35,752 bases of DNA, taken from positions 1 through 35,752 of the forward strand of contig NZ_NGJT01000020.1 in the NCBI RefSeq assembly GCF_003950315.1, read 5' to 3'. Positions 21,876-30,252 of the stretch are shown one piece after another. The DNA comes from Vagococcus bubulae (GTDB lineage Bacteria; Bacillota; Bacilli; Lactobacillales; Vagococcaceae). The position numbers and the translations under genes were made by a program. Every line of letters begins with the position of its first letter. The first letter of the stretch is position 1. Below the pieces are notes generated by a model. It was not told the origin of the DNA, did no database searches, and saw nothing but the letters and a program-made list of their open reading frames with translations.

Positions 21876-24056
21876 ATGAAAAAGAAAACTATCGCAACAT
21901 CATTACTTGCTATTTTAGTAAGTACATATGCTACTCCATTTGTTTCTAACGCAGAAACAATTTCTGGAGCTACAAAAGACACAACAGAACAGGTGGCACC
22001 AACAGCTGAATCAGAAGCACCAACAACTGAATCAGAAGCAGCACCAACAGCTGAATCAGAAGCACCAACAACTGAATCAGAAGCACCAACAACTGAATCA
22101 GAAGCACCAGCAACAAAAGATGAAGTAAAAGCACCAACAACAAAAGAAGCACCAGCAGCAAAAACTGGAGCTCAAACACGTGATTTATCAACACATATTG
22201 AAAATTATAGAGCTGAAGTAAGAGCTAATATAGAGTCAGCATTTAAAAATAAAGAAATCACAGAACCTCAATATTTAGCTTTATTATCAGATTTAATATC
22301 AGCAGCAGACGGTGATGCTATTGAAGCAGTTGCTGATCAACTTGAAGCAGATAAAGCTACAACTTTGACTGCTAATAATCAAGCAGCAGTGGATGAAGCG
22401 AAACTTGATGCGGATAATAAAATTCAAGAATTAATTGCTACAGGTGATGTGGGTAATTTAACATCAGGACCAGCTAAGACAGCTCAAAATGCTGTTAATA
22501 CTGCATACGGATTATATGATGGAACTAACAAAGATAAAGTTATTTCAGATATTGAAGCTGCTGTTGCTAAACTTCAAGCGCAAGCAGATGCTAAAGCATT
22601 GAAAAGAGCTCAAACTGCAGCAAAAAATGAATTACCAGGTTTGGTAGCAGATGGTAAATTACCTTCAGCGGATTACTATGATACGTTACAAAAAATTGAA
22701 GCTGCAACAACAGTAGCAGAAGTTGAAGCTATCATGGAAGCTATTAAGAATCCAACTAATGGTGGTGGAACAGAAAACCCTGGTGGTGGAACAGAAAACC
22801 CTGGTGGTGGAACAGAAAACCCTGGTGGTGGAACAGAAAACCCTGGTGGTGGAACAGAAAACCCTGGTGGTGGAACAGAAAACCCTGGTGGTGGAACAAC
22901 TACTACTTTAGATCAAGCTAAACAAAGTGCCAAAGACGTACTATTTACTTGGTTATCTTATGGACAAATTAATGACAGCCAATATGTAAATGGAATTAAC
23001 GCTATCAATGCTGCAACAACTCCTGAAGAAGTTCAAGCTGTTATCGAGGATATTAAAAACCAAATCGTTGAAGAAGTTCAAAATACATTAGCTCAAATCA
23101 AACAAGATGCAAAAGATCAATTATTTGCATGGTTTACTGATGGATCATTAACTGCTCAAGACTATGCTTTCTACTTAAGCCAAGTTATTGCAGCACAAGA
23201 TGCTGAAGAAGTAGCAGCAATTATCGCAAATGCTGATCAACAAATCAATGAAAATGGAATGCATTTTGACTTAGAAGCTTACAAAGAAGAAGCTCGTAAC
23301 CAATTAGCTACATGGTTAGCTGGTGGATGGATTACTGAAGATCAATATTGGGCATACTTATCATTAGTTGATGTAGCGCAAGATGCTGATGCAGTAGATG
23401 CAGCTATCAACCAATTAATGGATGAAATCCACAATGCTGATACGTTAGAAAACGCACAAAACAATGCGACAAACCAATTAATTTCTTGGTTAGCTGATGG
23501 CGTTATTTCTGAAACACAATACTATACTTACTTACAACACATTGCAGATGCAACTAGTGTAGAAGAAGTTAATAACATTATGCAAAATCTTTTAAATGAA
23601 CTTGGCTATGGAGCTGATTCATTAGAATTTGTACAAAATCAAGCAACAAATCAATTAGTTGCATGGTTAGCTGAAGGTTCAATCACAGAAGCACAATACT
23701 ATACTTACTTACAACGTGTTGCTGATGCAACAACAGTAGCAGAAGTAAATGCTATCTTAGATGAATTAAAAGCGATTATTGAAGGAGATGTAGAAGACGT
23801 AACTAACAAACCAGTTGGTACACCTTCTAACACAAACACTAACAATAATACAAACAACGTTTTAGTATCAGTAACAACTACTGAAAATGGTGGTAAAAAA
23901 GCAACAGTTACTACTAAAGAAGTTGTAAAAACTACAAACGCTAAAAAAGCTGAATTACCAAAAACTGGTGAAACAAACCAAAACTTAACAGCATTAGGAT
24001 TAATGTCAGTGGCATTAGGTTCATTAGTTGCTGTACTTAAAAGAAAAAGAAGCTAA
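21876..24056 (+). CDS. LPXTG surface protein with GA-module-like three-helix repeats
   Basis: A 726-residue cell-wall protein. Residues 1-26 are a Sec signal peptide (VSNA|ET). Residues ~40-100 are a Pro/Thr/Glu-rich stretch of EAPTTES repeats. The body carries about seven related ~55-60-residue helical units, near 103, 240, 344, 404, 465, 523 and 582. Each has the pattern NQLVAWLAEGSITEAQYYTY followed by L..VADATTVAEVNAI. Length and pattern resemble the GA (albumin-binding) module of protein PAB and protein G, though the match is by eye. Residues 296-337 are six copies of GGGTENP, a flexible linker between units 2 and 3. The C-terminus has the sortase signal LPKTG (694-698), a hydrophobic segment and KRKRS. 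It should be anchored to peptidoglycan by sortase A. The ligand is unknown; albumin binding is a hypothesis. Confidence 0.88.
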   Translation: MKKKTIATSLLAILVSTYATPFVSNAETISGATKDTTEQVAPTAESEAPTTESEAAPTAESEAPTTESEAPTTESEAPATKDEVKAPTTKEAPAAKTGAQTRDLSTHIENYRAEVRANIESAFKNKEITEPQYLALLSDLISAADGDAIEAVADQLEADKATTLTANNQAAVDEAKLDADNKIQELIATGDVGNLTSGPAKTAQNAVNTAYGLYDGTNKDKVISDIEAAVAKLQAQADAKALKRAQTAAKNELPGLVADGKLPSADYYDTLQKIEAATTVAEVEAIMEAIKNPTNGGGTENPGGGTENPGGGTENPGGGTENPGGGTENPGGGTENPGGGTTTTLDQAKQSAKDVLFTWLSYGQINDSQYVNGINAINAATTPEEVQAVIEDIKNQIVEEVQNTLAQIKQDAKDQLFAWFTDGSLTAQDYAFYLSQVIAAQDAEEVAAIIANADQQINENGMHFDLEAYKEEARNQLATWLAGGWITEDQYWAYLSLVDVAQDADAVDAAINQLMDEIHNADTLENAQNNATNQLISWLADGVISETQYYTYLQHIADATSVEEVNNIMQNLLNELGYGADSLEFVQNQATNQLVAWLAEGSITEAQYYTYLQRVADATTVAEVNAILDELKAIIEGDVEDVTNKPVGTPSNTNTNNNTNNVLVSVTTTENGGKKATVTTKEVVKTTNAKKAELPKTGETNQNLTALGLMSVALGSLVAVLKRKRS
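21996..22103 (+). repeat. 21-bp tandem repeat coding for APTxESE
   Basis: Five near-identical 21-bp units, two variants differing by a g/a change (Ala or Thr codon), with one extra gca codon at 22038-22040 between the second and third. A degenerate sixth unit follows. They encode the N-terminal low-complexity stretch of the surface protein. Confidence 0.9.
22761..22886 (+). repeat. Six identical 21-bp tandem repeats (GGGTENP linker)
   Basis: Six perfect copies of a 21-bp unit beginning ggtggtggaacagaa, plus a 12-base partial seventh. Identity at every synonymous position indicates recent expansion; copy number may vary between strains. They keep the reading frame of the surface protein. Confidence 0.95.
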
Positions 24057-24068
24057 GGATGAATTAAC

Positions 24069-24572
24069 GTGAACGATCAAAATGAGTTAGATAATGTTAC
24101 ATCAACAGAAAATACGACGTTTGATAATAATGTCAATAATGTGGGAGATAATAGAGCAAATGGCTCTAAACCACCTAAAAAATCAAAAAAAGGTTTTTGG
24201 ATAATTTTGATAATTCTTATCATAATCGGTGGAGGAGTATTTTACTATATGAAAGATTCTTCATCTAGTAAAAAGGATGAAAAAGCAACAGTGGTGTCTA
24301 CAACGTATTCATTGAGTAAAGAAGACGAAGACAAGATATCTGAAGTTGTAACCGAGATTACTAGTTTTTATGAAGATAGTAAACGAACTAAATTGAAACA
24401 AGATATTGATACTTCAAAATTAAAACCTTTGAAGAAAAATATCGACTCTGTTTCAGATGAAACTTTAAGAAAAGAATTTTTAAGGTTATATAATCAATTA
24501 GAAACAGATATCAAGAAAGGTTCAACAACTGATACTAGCTCATTGGAAAGTTCTTCAAGTTCCTTATATTAA
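24069..24572 (+). CDS. Single-pass membrane protein of unknown function
   Basis: This 167-residue protein has an Asn/Asp-rich N-terminal tail (1-33), a basic stretch PPKKSKK, and one transmembrane helix (~43-60, GFWIILIILIIIGGGVFYY). An extracytoplasmic helical part of ~100 residues (SLSKEDEDKISEVVTEITSF) follows, with a Ser-rich C-terminus. The positive-inside rule puts the N-terminus in the cytoplasm. No lipobox and no known domain are recognised. It starts at GTG 24069, 12 bases after the stop of the LPXTG gene, with aagga overlapping that stop, so the two are likely translated together. Cotranscription suggests a shared role at the cell surface, which is inference. Confidence 0.8.
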   Translation: MNDQNELDNVTSTENTTFDNNVNNVGDNRANGSKPPKKSKKGFWIILIILIIIGGGVFYYMKDSSSSKKDEKATVVSTTYSLSKEDEDKISEVVTEITSFYEDSKRTKLKQDIDTSKLKPLKKNIDSVSDETLRKEFLRLYNQLETDIKKGSTTDTSSLESSSSSLY

Positions 24573-24578
24573 AATTTT

Positions 24579-24612
24579 AGACTCAGAAATTTCGATTTCT
24601 GAGTCTTTTTTT
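24579..24612 (+). terminator. Terminator after the membrane protein gene
   Basis: Perfect 12-bp stem agactcagaaat / atttctgagtct with a ttcg tetraloop and a T-run. Confidence 0.93.
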
Positions 24613-24618
24613 GTGTTA

Positions 24619-24647
24619 TTGACAAATATTCTTGTGGATGCTAGATT
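24619..24647 (+). promoter_or_regulatory. Promoter of the T-box-proS unit
   Basis: Consensus ttgaca (24619-24624) and tagatt (24642-24647) at 17-bp spacing, with an upstream TGc (extended -10). It would start the transcript near 24654. Confidence 0.8.
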
Positions 24648-24653
24648 TACATT

Positions 24654-24864
24654 ATATGAATAATCATTGGAATAGTAGAGGATCGTTTTAATTTCAGAGA
24701 GGAATCAGTGTATTTGGTGTGAGATTCTATTAAAATCCCTTGAACCTACCGTTATACATCGTTTAGTTAACGTTATCAACTGATTAAGTTGTAAAGTATG
24801 ATTCTACTTTAAAGCAAGGTGGTACCGCCTAATTTGGTCCTTGCAAAGTAGAGTCTTTTTTTTT
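24654..24864 (+). promoter_or_regulatory. T-box riboswitch, proline-specific
   Basis: The leader contains the conserved T-box core aaggtggtaccgc (24816-24828). A terminator follows, formed by attctacttt..gcaagg and ccttgc..aaagtagagt, with a T-run up to ~24864. In the stem I region, agagagg and ggtgtgaga match the usual conserved distal elements. The specifier loop reads cct-t-gaac at 24738-24745, placing a proline codon CCU just before the typical GAAC. Uncharged tRNA-Pro should stabilise the antiterminator and switch on the synthetase gene downstream. The start of the element is an estimate. Confidence 0.92.
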
Positions 24865-24893
24865 GTATAAAAATAGATGGGGGAAGAAATAAA

Positions 24894-26339
24894 ATGGTAA
24901 AAAAACAAGGTTTTGTCAAACAAATTACAAGTAGAGATGATGATTTTGCAAAGTGGTATACAGATGTCTGTCTTAAATCGGAATTATGTGATTATTCTAG
25001 CGTGAAAGGGTCAATGGTTATCCGACCAACAGGAACGGCCATTTGGGAAAAAATCCGTGCTGTAGTGGATGCCAGGTTAAAGGAAACAGGGCATCAAAAT
25101 GTGATGATGCCACTACTTGTTCCAGAACATTTATTATTAAAAGAAGCAGAGCATGTTGAGGGATTTGCTCCAGAAGTTGCTTGGGTAACAATGGGTGGTG
25201 AAACAGAATTAAGCGAACGCTTAGCGATTCGTCCAACATCAGAAGTGTTGTTTTGTGAGCATTTTAAAACAGTGATTCATTCTCATCGTGATTTACCAGT
25301 ATTGTATAATCAATGGGCGAATGTTATGCGTTGGGAAAAAAATACTCGCCCATTTCTACGCACAACAGAATTTTTTTGGCAAGAAGGTCATACCTGTCAT
25401 GTGAGTCATGAAGAAGCAGAAAAAGAAGCGTTAATGATTCTTGATATGTATGTAGATGTTTGCGAAAATATTTTAGCTATCCCCGTAGTAACAGGTGTTA
25501 AATCAGAAAGTGAAAAATTTGCTGGAGCAGAAAAAACTTATACAAATGAAACCTTGATGTATGATGGAAAAGCCTTGCAAATCAATACCTCTCATCATTT
25601 AGGAGATCACTTTGGTAAAGCGTTTGACATCACTTACACAGATAAGGAAGGAAAAGAGCAATTTGTTTATACAACATCATGGGGACTAACAACACGTACC
25701 ATTGGTGGAATGATTATGGTTCATAGTGACGATCGTGGGTTAGTATTACCTCCACGAATCGCTCCAACACAAGTTGTCATCATTCCTATCGCTCAACACA
25801 AAGAAGGTGTCCTAGATAAAGCAGACGAATTAAAAGGTATACTATCAGATGTGGCAACGATTAAAGTAGATGATAGTGATAAACAACCTGGCTGGAAGTT
25901 TAGTGAAGCAGAAATGAAAGGTTATCCTATTCGTATTGAAATGGGACCTAAAGATATTGAAAATAATCAAGTTATTGTTGTACGACGAGATACCTTAGAA
26001 AAAATGACGGTGCCTTTTGATGACACATTGCCAACAGTTATCTCTGAATTATTAGAAATCATTCATCATGACATGTTAGCTAAAGCACGAAAACGTCAAG
26101 AAGAAAAAACACGTGTTGCCACAACAAAAGACGAGTTTAATCGATTAATTGAAGAAGGTGGATTTGTATTAGCACCATGGTCAGGTGATGAAGCCGTAGA
26201 AGAGTTAATCAAAGAACAAACAGGCGCTACGTCTCGTTGTTGGAGTTTTGACCATCAACAAGATGATTTAACAGGGTTGAAAGATTTATGGAATGGAGAG
26301 CCTGCTAAGTACATGATGCACTGGGCAAAAGCTTATTAA
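24894..26339 (+). CDS. proS: Prolyl-tRNA synthetase, archaeal/eukaryotic type
   Basis: A 481-residue class II aminoacyl-tRNA synthetase that charges tRNA-Pro. Motif 2 is seen in RWEKNTRPFLRTTEFFWQEG, with TSEVLFCEHF nearby, and motif 3 in TIGGMIMVHSDDRGLVLPPR. The anticodon-binding domain starts at ~290 (APTQVVIIPI). The C-terminus ends in WAKAY, the terminal tyrosine typical of the short form. It lacks the ~180-residue editing insertion of the long bacterial-type ProRS found in most Lactobacillales, so it belongs to the archaeal/eukaryote-like type. Start ATG 24894 follows gggggaag. The proline T-box upstream agrees with the assignment. Whether a second, bacterial-type copy exists elsewhere cannot be told from here. 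Confidence 0.94.
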   Translation: MVKKQGFVKQITSRDDDFAKWYTDVCLKSELCDYSSVKGSMVIRPTGTAIWEKIRAVVDARLKETGHQNVMMPLLVPEHLLLKEAEHVEGFAPEVAWVTMGGETELSERLAIRPTSEVLFCEHFKTVIHSHRDLPVLYNQWANVMRWEKNTRPFLRTTEFFWQEGHTCHVSHEEAEKEALMILDMYVDVCENILAIPVVTGVKSESEKFAGAEKTYTNETLMYDGKALQINTSHHLGDHFGKAFDITYTDKEGKEQFVYTTSWGLTTRTIGGMIMVHSDDRGLVLPPRIAPTQVVIIPIAQHKEGVLDKADELKGILSDVATIKVDDSDKQPGWKFSEAEMKGYPIRIEMGPKDIENNQVIVVRRDTLEKMTVPFDDTLPTVISELLEIIHHDMLAKARKRQEEKTRVATTKDEFNRLIEEGGFVLAPWSGDEAVEELIKEQTGATSRCWSFDHQQDDLTGLKDLWNGEPAKYMMHWAKAY

Positions 26340-26346
26340 TAATAAC

Positions 26347-26382
26347 AAAAAGACAGTCACCTAAACAGGTGCTGTCTTTTTA
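26347..26382. terminator. Bidirectional terminator between proS and the phosphatase gene
   Basis: aaaaagacag..cacct / aggtg..ctgtcttttt hairpin with one bulged base, flanked by A-run and T-run. It serves converging genes and overlaps the stop codon of the minus-strand gene. Confidence 0.9.
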
Positions 26383-26964
26383 AAATGTGTGGTTAATCGC
26401 TTCTATAAATTCAAATGTTCCGTTATCAAAAGCAAATTTTAAAATACAACAATTTGAAAACGAGATGGATGCTACTTTTTCGTACTCTAACCATGCTTGA
26501 ATAAACAAATACATCGCACCACCATGGCTAACAGCCAACACAGTATCTTGTGGATCATTTGTCATAACATCTGTTAGAGTGTCTACCATTCGTTGTTGGA
26601 CATCTTTAGACGACTCTCCACCATATAGCACAAAAGAGTCTCCAAAAGAAGTTTCCCCTTCTTTTCGTTTAGGGTTGAGCCGTTCACTTTCGCCTTCAAA
26701 TAAACCAAAATTCCATTCTTTTATTCCTTTTAATCGTGTATATTCAGTATGTCCGGCGATGATTTCTAGCGTGTCGCATGCTCGTTCTTGAGTAGAAGAA
26801 TAAAATGAATCGATGTTGATATTGTTGTCATCAAAATATTTTTTAGCGATAGTTGCCTGTCTAATCCCTTCATCTGTTAATGGAGAATCACAAGCTCCTT
26901 GCACCTTGCCAAGTTGGTTAAACAGTGTTTGACCGTGCCTCATTAAATAAAGTGTCTTTGCCAA
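26380..26964 (-). CDS. Histidine phosphatase family protein (phosphoglycerate mutase-like)
   Basis: This 194-residue protein has the histidine phosphatase signature LMRHGQT with catalytic H10. A second histidine, H147, lies in AVSHGGAMY, and an acidic residue at E83 (KEWNFGLFEGE) can act as general acid. The small size fits a cofactor-independent phosphatase of the PhoE/GpmB-like kind rather than glycolytic phosphoglycerate mutase. The substrate cannot be predicted. It begins at TTG (26964-26962) with aaagga ~11 nt upstream and lies 29 bp after the pseudouridine synthase gene, so both probably form one minus-strand operon. Confidence 0.88.
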   Translation of the reverse strand: MAKTLYLMRHGQTLFNQLGKVQGACDSPLTDEGIRQATIAKKYFDDNNINIDSFYSSTQERACDTLEIIAGHTEYTRLKGIKEWNFGLFEGESERLNPKRKEGETSFGDSFVLYGGESSKDVQQRMVDTLTDVMTNDPQDTVLAVSHGGAMYLFIQAWLEYEKVASISFSNCCILKFAFDNGTFEFIEAINHTF

Positions 26965-26993
26965 TTAACATCAGTCCTTTCTTTAATAGGTAA

Positions 26994-27857
26994 TTAGTCA
27001 AATAAAAAAGGTGTCGCTTGTACGTTTATTTCTTCCTTAGTAAAAGGATGAATGAGATGGAGAGATTTAGCATGTAATTGAAGTCTTTTTGCATGCGAAG
27101 TTGGATTGTATAGTGGGTCACCGATAATTGGATGATGAATACTTTCCAAGTGAACACGTATTTGATGTGTGCGACCAGTATCTAATTGGCATTCTATTCG
27201 CGTTGTGTTATTTAATCGCTCCATGACTGTTACATGTGTAATGGCTTTATCTCCTTTTTTGGAATCAATGACTCGTTTCCTACGATCGTGGCGATGACGT
27301 CCGATAGGTTGATTGATTGTAAAGTGTGTCTTTTTTATTAAACCGCTTACCTCTGCTTCATAATATCTGTTTATCTCTTTTTGTTCAAGTAATCTACCTA
27401 AAACTGGTAATATGACAGGATTCTTTGCAAATACAATCGCCCCACTGGTTTCCTTATCTAATCGATGGACAACATATGGGAGTTGATTTTTAGGCTTTAA
27501 GTAAGCAGCAAGGTCATTTAATAATGTATCGGTTTCTTGTGGTTGGTTTGGATGTGTTTTTTGTCCGTAAGGTTTATTCACAATGATTAGATGGTCATCT
27601 TCCCATAACACATTAATAGCCTTGGCATTTCCAGGAATAATATGAGGAATTGTGTAATCATCTTCTTCAAAGATTAACGTAATCTTATCTCCAGACTCGA
27701 CAGTTTCGTGAAACATGACGGGAGAATTATTTTTTAACACATTTTTTCGTGTTCTAAGAAAATGTCTTACTTTTCTAGGGATAAGCCACTCTGTTTCTAA
27801 TAATTCTCGAACAGTTGTTTGAGTTGTTGTTGAAGGTAGAATAATAGACAGCTGCAT
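26994..27857 (-). CDS. RluA/RluD-family pseudouridine synthase
   Basis: A 287-residue enzyme that isomerises uridine to pseudouridine in RNA. The catalytic motif HRLDKETSG holds the nucleophile D134. VNKPYGQKTHP (~93) and the C-terminal LDTGRTHQIRVHLESIHHPI are further family hallmarks. The N-terminal ~80 residues look like a degenerate S4-like RNA-binding domain (VRHFLRTRKNVLKNN, VESGDKITL). Bacillus YjbO/YlyB/YhcT-type proteins are the likely relatives; which rRNA or tRNA site is modified cannot be read here. A good aaggag lies 8 nt upstream of ATG 27857. It is divergent from the penicillin-binding protein gene. Confidence 0.9.
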   Translation of the reverse strand: MQLSIILPSTTTQTTVRELLETEWLIPRKVRHFLRTRKNVLKNNSPVMFHETVESGDKITLIFEEDDYTIPHIIPGNAKAINVLWEDDHLIIVNKPYGQKTHPNQPQETDTLLNDLAAYLKPKNQLPYVVHRLDKETSGAIVFAKNPVILPVLGRLLEQKEINRYYEAEVSGLIKKTHFTINQPIGRHRHDRRKRVIDSKKGDKAITHVTVMERLNNTTRIECQLDTGRTHQIRVHLESIHHPIIGDPLYNPTSHAKRLQLHAKSLHLIHPFTKEEINVQATPFLFD

Positions 27858-27937
27858 ATAGAGACTCCTTTTTCTAATTTAAACGTTTTTTAAAAATTAT
27901 CATGTAGTAATTTAATCTTTTAATGGTATATTAAAGT

Positions 27938-27955
27938 GACTTATGAAGATAAGTC
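27938..27955. repeat. Inverted repeat between divergent genes
   Basis: Perfect 7-bp arms gacttat / ataagtc around gaag, immediately upstream of the -35 box of the penicillin-binding protein gene. No T-run follows, so it is more likely an operator than a terminator. Confidence 0.5.
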
Positions 27956-27956
27956 T

Positions 27957-27985
27957 TTAGACGTATCAGTTATTTCTGATAATAT
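27957..27985 (+). promoter_or_regulatory. Promoter of the penicillin-binding protein gene
   Basis: ttagac (27957-27962) and taatat (27980-27985) at 17-bp spacing with TGa before the -10. The spacer holds a second inverted repeat, tatcag (27964-27969) / ctgata (27976-27981). Confidence 0.55.
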
Positions 27986-28026
27986 GATACACTAAATTTA
28001 TAAAATTTAATAGAAAGGACATTATC

Positions 28027-30183
28027 ATGGAACAAATTAAGAAGTATTTTGAAGTGATAAAATCCTGGTTGATACGGTTTGGTACATGGTTGAAACCTTA
28101 CTGGCAAACATTTCGCGTACATCAAAAAAGAATATGGAAAAAATATCATATTAATAAAATCATTTTGTTAGTGACGTTAACCTTTATTTTAGTCACTAGT
28201 ATTTATTTATTCTATTTAGCTAAAAGTATGAATGTATCAGGATTAAAAGCTGGACTGGAACAATCAACAACGATTTATGATAAAGACGGAGACGAGGCGG
28301 GTAAACTCCGAAAAAATGGTGGGACGTTTGTAACGTTAGAAAATATTTCACCATATGCAGTGGATGCCTTGATTTCAACAGAAGATAGGCGTTTTTATAA
28401 ACATAAAGGCTATGATGTAAAAGGGATTATGAGAGCAGCTGTTCGAAAAGTAATTCGACGAAACAACAGTGGTGGGGGAGGAAGTACCATCACGCAACAG
28501 CTAGCTAAAAATGCTTTTCTAGATCAACAACAGACATTTACTCGTAAAGCAAAAGAGCTTTTTCTGGCAATAGAGCTTGAAAAAGAATACTCAAAAGATG
28601 AAATATTGGAAATGTATTTAAATAAATCTTACTTTGGTAGTGGGGTTTGGGGAATTCAAGATGCGTCAAAAAAATATTTTGGTAAAGACGCTAAGGACTT
28701 AACGATTGATGAAGCTGCGGTATTAATTGGTGTGCTGAAAGGCCCTAGTTTGTACAATCCGATAGATCATATGGATTATGCAGTAAATCGTCGTAACACG
28801 GTGTTATCAGTGATGGTAGATAATGGGAAGTTAGATAAAGCAACGGCAGATGGGTTGATGAAAGAACCAATTTATTTAACGGACACATATGTTCCTGACA
28901 AAGATACCTATAAATATCCTTATTATTTTGATGCGGTTATTTCTGAAGCGACAGATAAAACTGGCCTAACAGATGCTGAAATTTCAAATGGTGGCTACAA
29001 AATATATACTGCGTTAGATCAAGTGTATCAACAAGGTATGGACCAAACGTTTGCAGATGACAGCTTATTTCCCCCAACAGCATCAGATGGTGAAATTGTA
29101 GAAGGAACATCAGTTGCAATTAATCCTAGTTCTGGTGGTGTGATGGGGATTGTTGGTGGACGTGGTGAGTACACGTATCGTGGTTGGAATCGTGCGACTG
29201 ACTCTTATTTATCACCAGGATCAACAATGAAACCTTTATCTGTTTATACACCGGCATTAGAAGCAGGATATAAACCAGACGACATGTTAAAAGATGAAGA
29301 ATTACCTTATTATGATGTGCATAATTTTTCACGTACGTATAGTGGTGAAACATCTATGACGAATGCCTTGATTCATAGTTTAAATGCGCCGGCTGTTTGG
29401 TTAATGCATGAAATTGGCATTGATAGAGGGTATAAAAAAGTGGAACAATTTGGTGTTAAACTAGATGAAAAAGATAAATACTACGGTTTAGCGTTAGGTG
29501 GGCTAACCAAAGGAGCTAGACCGATTGATATGGCAAGTGCATACACCGTATTTGCTAATGAGGGAGTTAGAAACGAAACACATTTTATTACCAAGATTGA
29601 AGACTCACATGGTGTGATTATTTATGAAAATCAAAAGCCAAAATCAACACGAGTGACAACACCTGAAGTAGCAGAAGAGATGACGAGCATGCTTCAAGGG
29701 GTTTACAGCACAGGAACAGGGGCTGCGGCTCAGCCATATGGTTATCAAATAGCTGGAAAAACGGGAACGACTGAAAATATCAACGCGGATGGCATGTCGA
29801 AAGACCAATGGATGATTGGTTACACCCCAGACGTGGTAGTGGCAACATGGATTGGTTTTGACAAGAGTGGACCAGATCATTACTTACCAGGTAATGACAG
29901 CAGTTATATCTCTAATGTTTTTAGAACCGAAATGCAAAGCATATTAGGAGCATCACCTAATACCCCATTCCCAGTGCAAGATGCAACACAATCAACCGAT
30001 TATATCGATAATCAAGAAAGCGATACAACCACTAATGGAAAATTAGATGGAATAGGTGACACGCTAAATGATGTTGGTGGAAAAATTAAACAAGGTGCAG
30101 ACACTGTAGGGGATGGCATTAAAAAAGGATTAGATAAAGTAGGAGAAGCTTGGCAAGGGATTTGGGGCAAGGTAACTCAATAA
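28027..30183 (+). CDS. Class A penicillin-binding protein (PBP2a-type), bifunctional
   Basis: A 718-residue membrane-anchored peptidoglycan synthase. A short cytoplasmic basic region is followed by one transmembrane helix (~44-66). The glycosyltransferase domain (family 51) has catalytic E119 in STEDRRFYKHKGYD and the GGSTITQQLAKN motif. The transpeptidase domain has SxxK at S399-K402 (GSTMK), SxN at 451-453 (SLN) and KTGTT from 578. The ~60-residue Gly/Asp/Lys-rich C-terminal tail looks like an amphipathic helix. It polymerises and crosslinks glycan at the outer membrane face. Length and motif spacing fit the PBP2a subgroup of streptococci and enterococci. ATG 28027 follows agaaagga. It is probably monocistronic. 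Confidence 0.94.
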   Translation: MEQIKKYFEVIKSWLIRFGTWLKPYWQTFRVHQKRIWKKYHINKIILLVTLTFILVTSIYLFYLAKSMNVSGLKAGLEQSTTIYDKDGDEAGKLRKNGGTFVTLENISPYAVDALISTEDRRFYKHKGYDVKGIMRAAVRKVIRRNNSGGGGSTITQQLAKNAFLDQQQTFTRKAKELFLAIELEKEYSKDEILEMYLNKSYFGSGVWGIQDASKKYFGKDAKDLTIDEAAVLIGVLKGPSLYNPIDHMDYAVNRRNTVLSVMVDNGKLDKATADGLMKEPIYLTDTYVPDKDTYKYPYYFDAVISEATDKTGLTDAEISNGGYKIYTALDQVYQQGMDQTFADDSLFPPTASDGEIVEGTSVAINPSSGGVMGIVGGRGEYTYRGWNRATDSYLSPGSTMKPLSVYTPALEAGYKPDDMLKDEELPYYDVHNFSRTYSGETSMTNALIHSLNAPAVWLMHEIGIDRGYKKVEQFGVKLDEKDKYYGLALGGLTKGARPIDMASAYTVFANEGVRNETHFITKIEDSHGVIIYENQKPKSTRVTTPEVAEEMTSMLQGVYSTGTGAAAQPYGYQIAGKTGTTENINADGMSKDQWMIGYTPDVVVATWIGFDKSGPDHYLPGNDSSYISNVFRTEMQSILGASPNTPFPVQDATQSTDYIDNQESDTTTNGKLDGIGDTLNDVGGKIKQGADTVGDGIKKGLDKVGEAWQGIWGKVTQ

Positions 30184-30206
30184 GAGTAGGCTTTTTCATT
30201 GAAACA

Positions 30207-30215
30207 TGTTACAAT
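30207..30215 (+). promoter_or_regulatory. Extended -10 promoter of the YheA-like gene
   Basis: TGtTACAAT is an extended -10 element in the short gap after the penicillin-binding protein gene, ~38 nt before the start. No -35 consensus. Confidence 0.42.
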
Positions 30216-30252
30216 ATTAAGAGAATAAATTTCTATTTAAAGGAGCATATAT

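Noticed and set aside
22761-22886. CRISPR-like direct repeats
   Set aside because: The 21-bp copies are contiguous without spacers and lie within a coding frame.
22723-22911. Alternative-frame repetitive ORF (VVEQKTL repeats)
   Set aside because: It is the 21-bp tandem repeat of the surface protein gene read in another frame.
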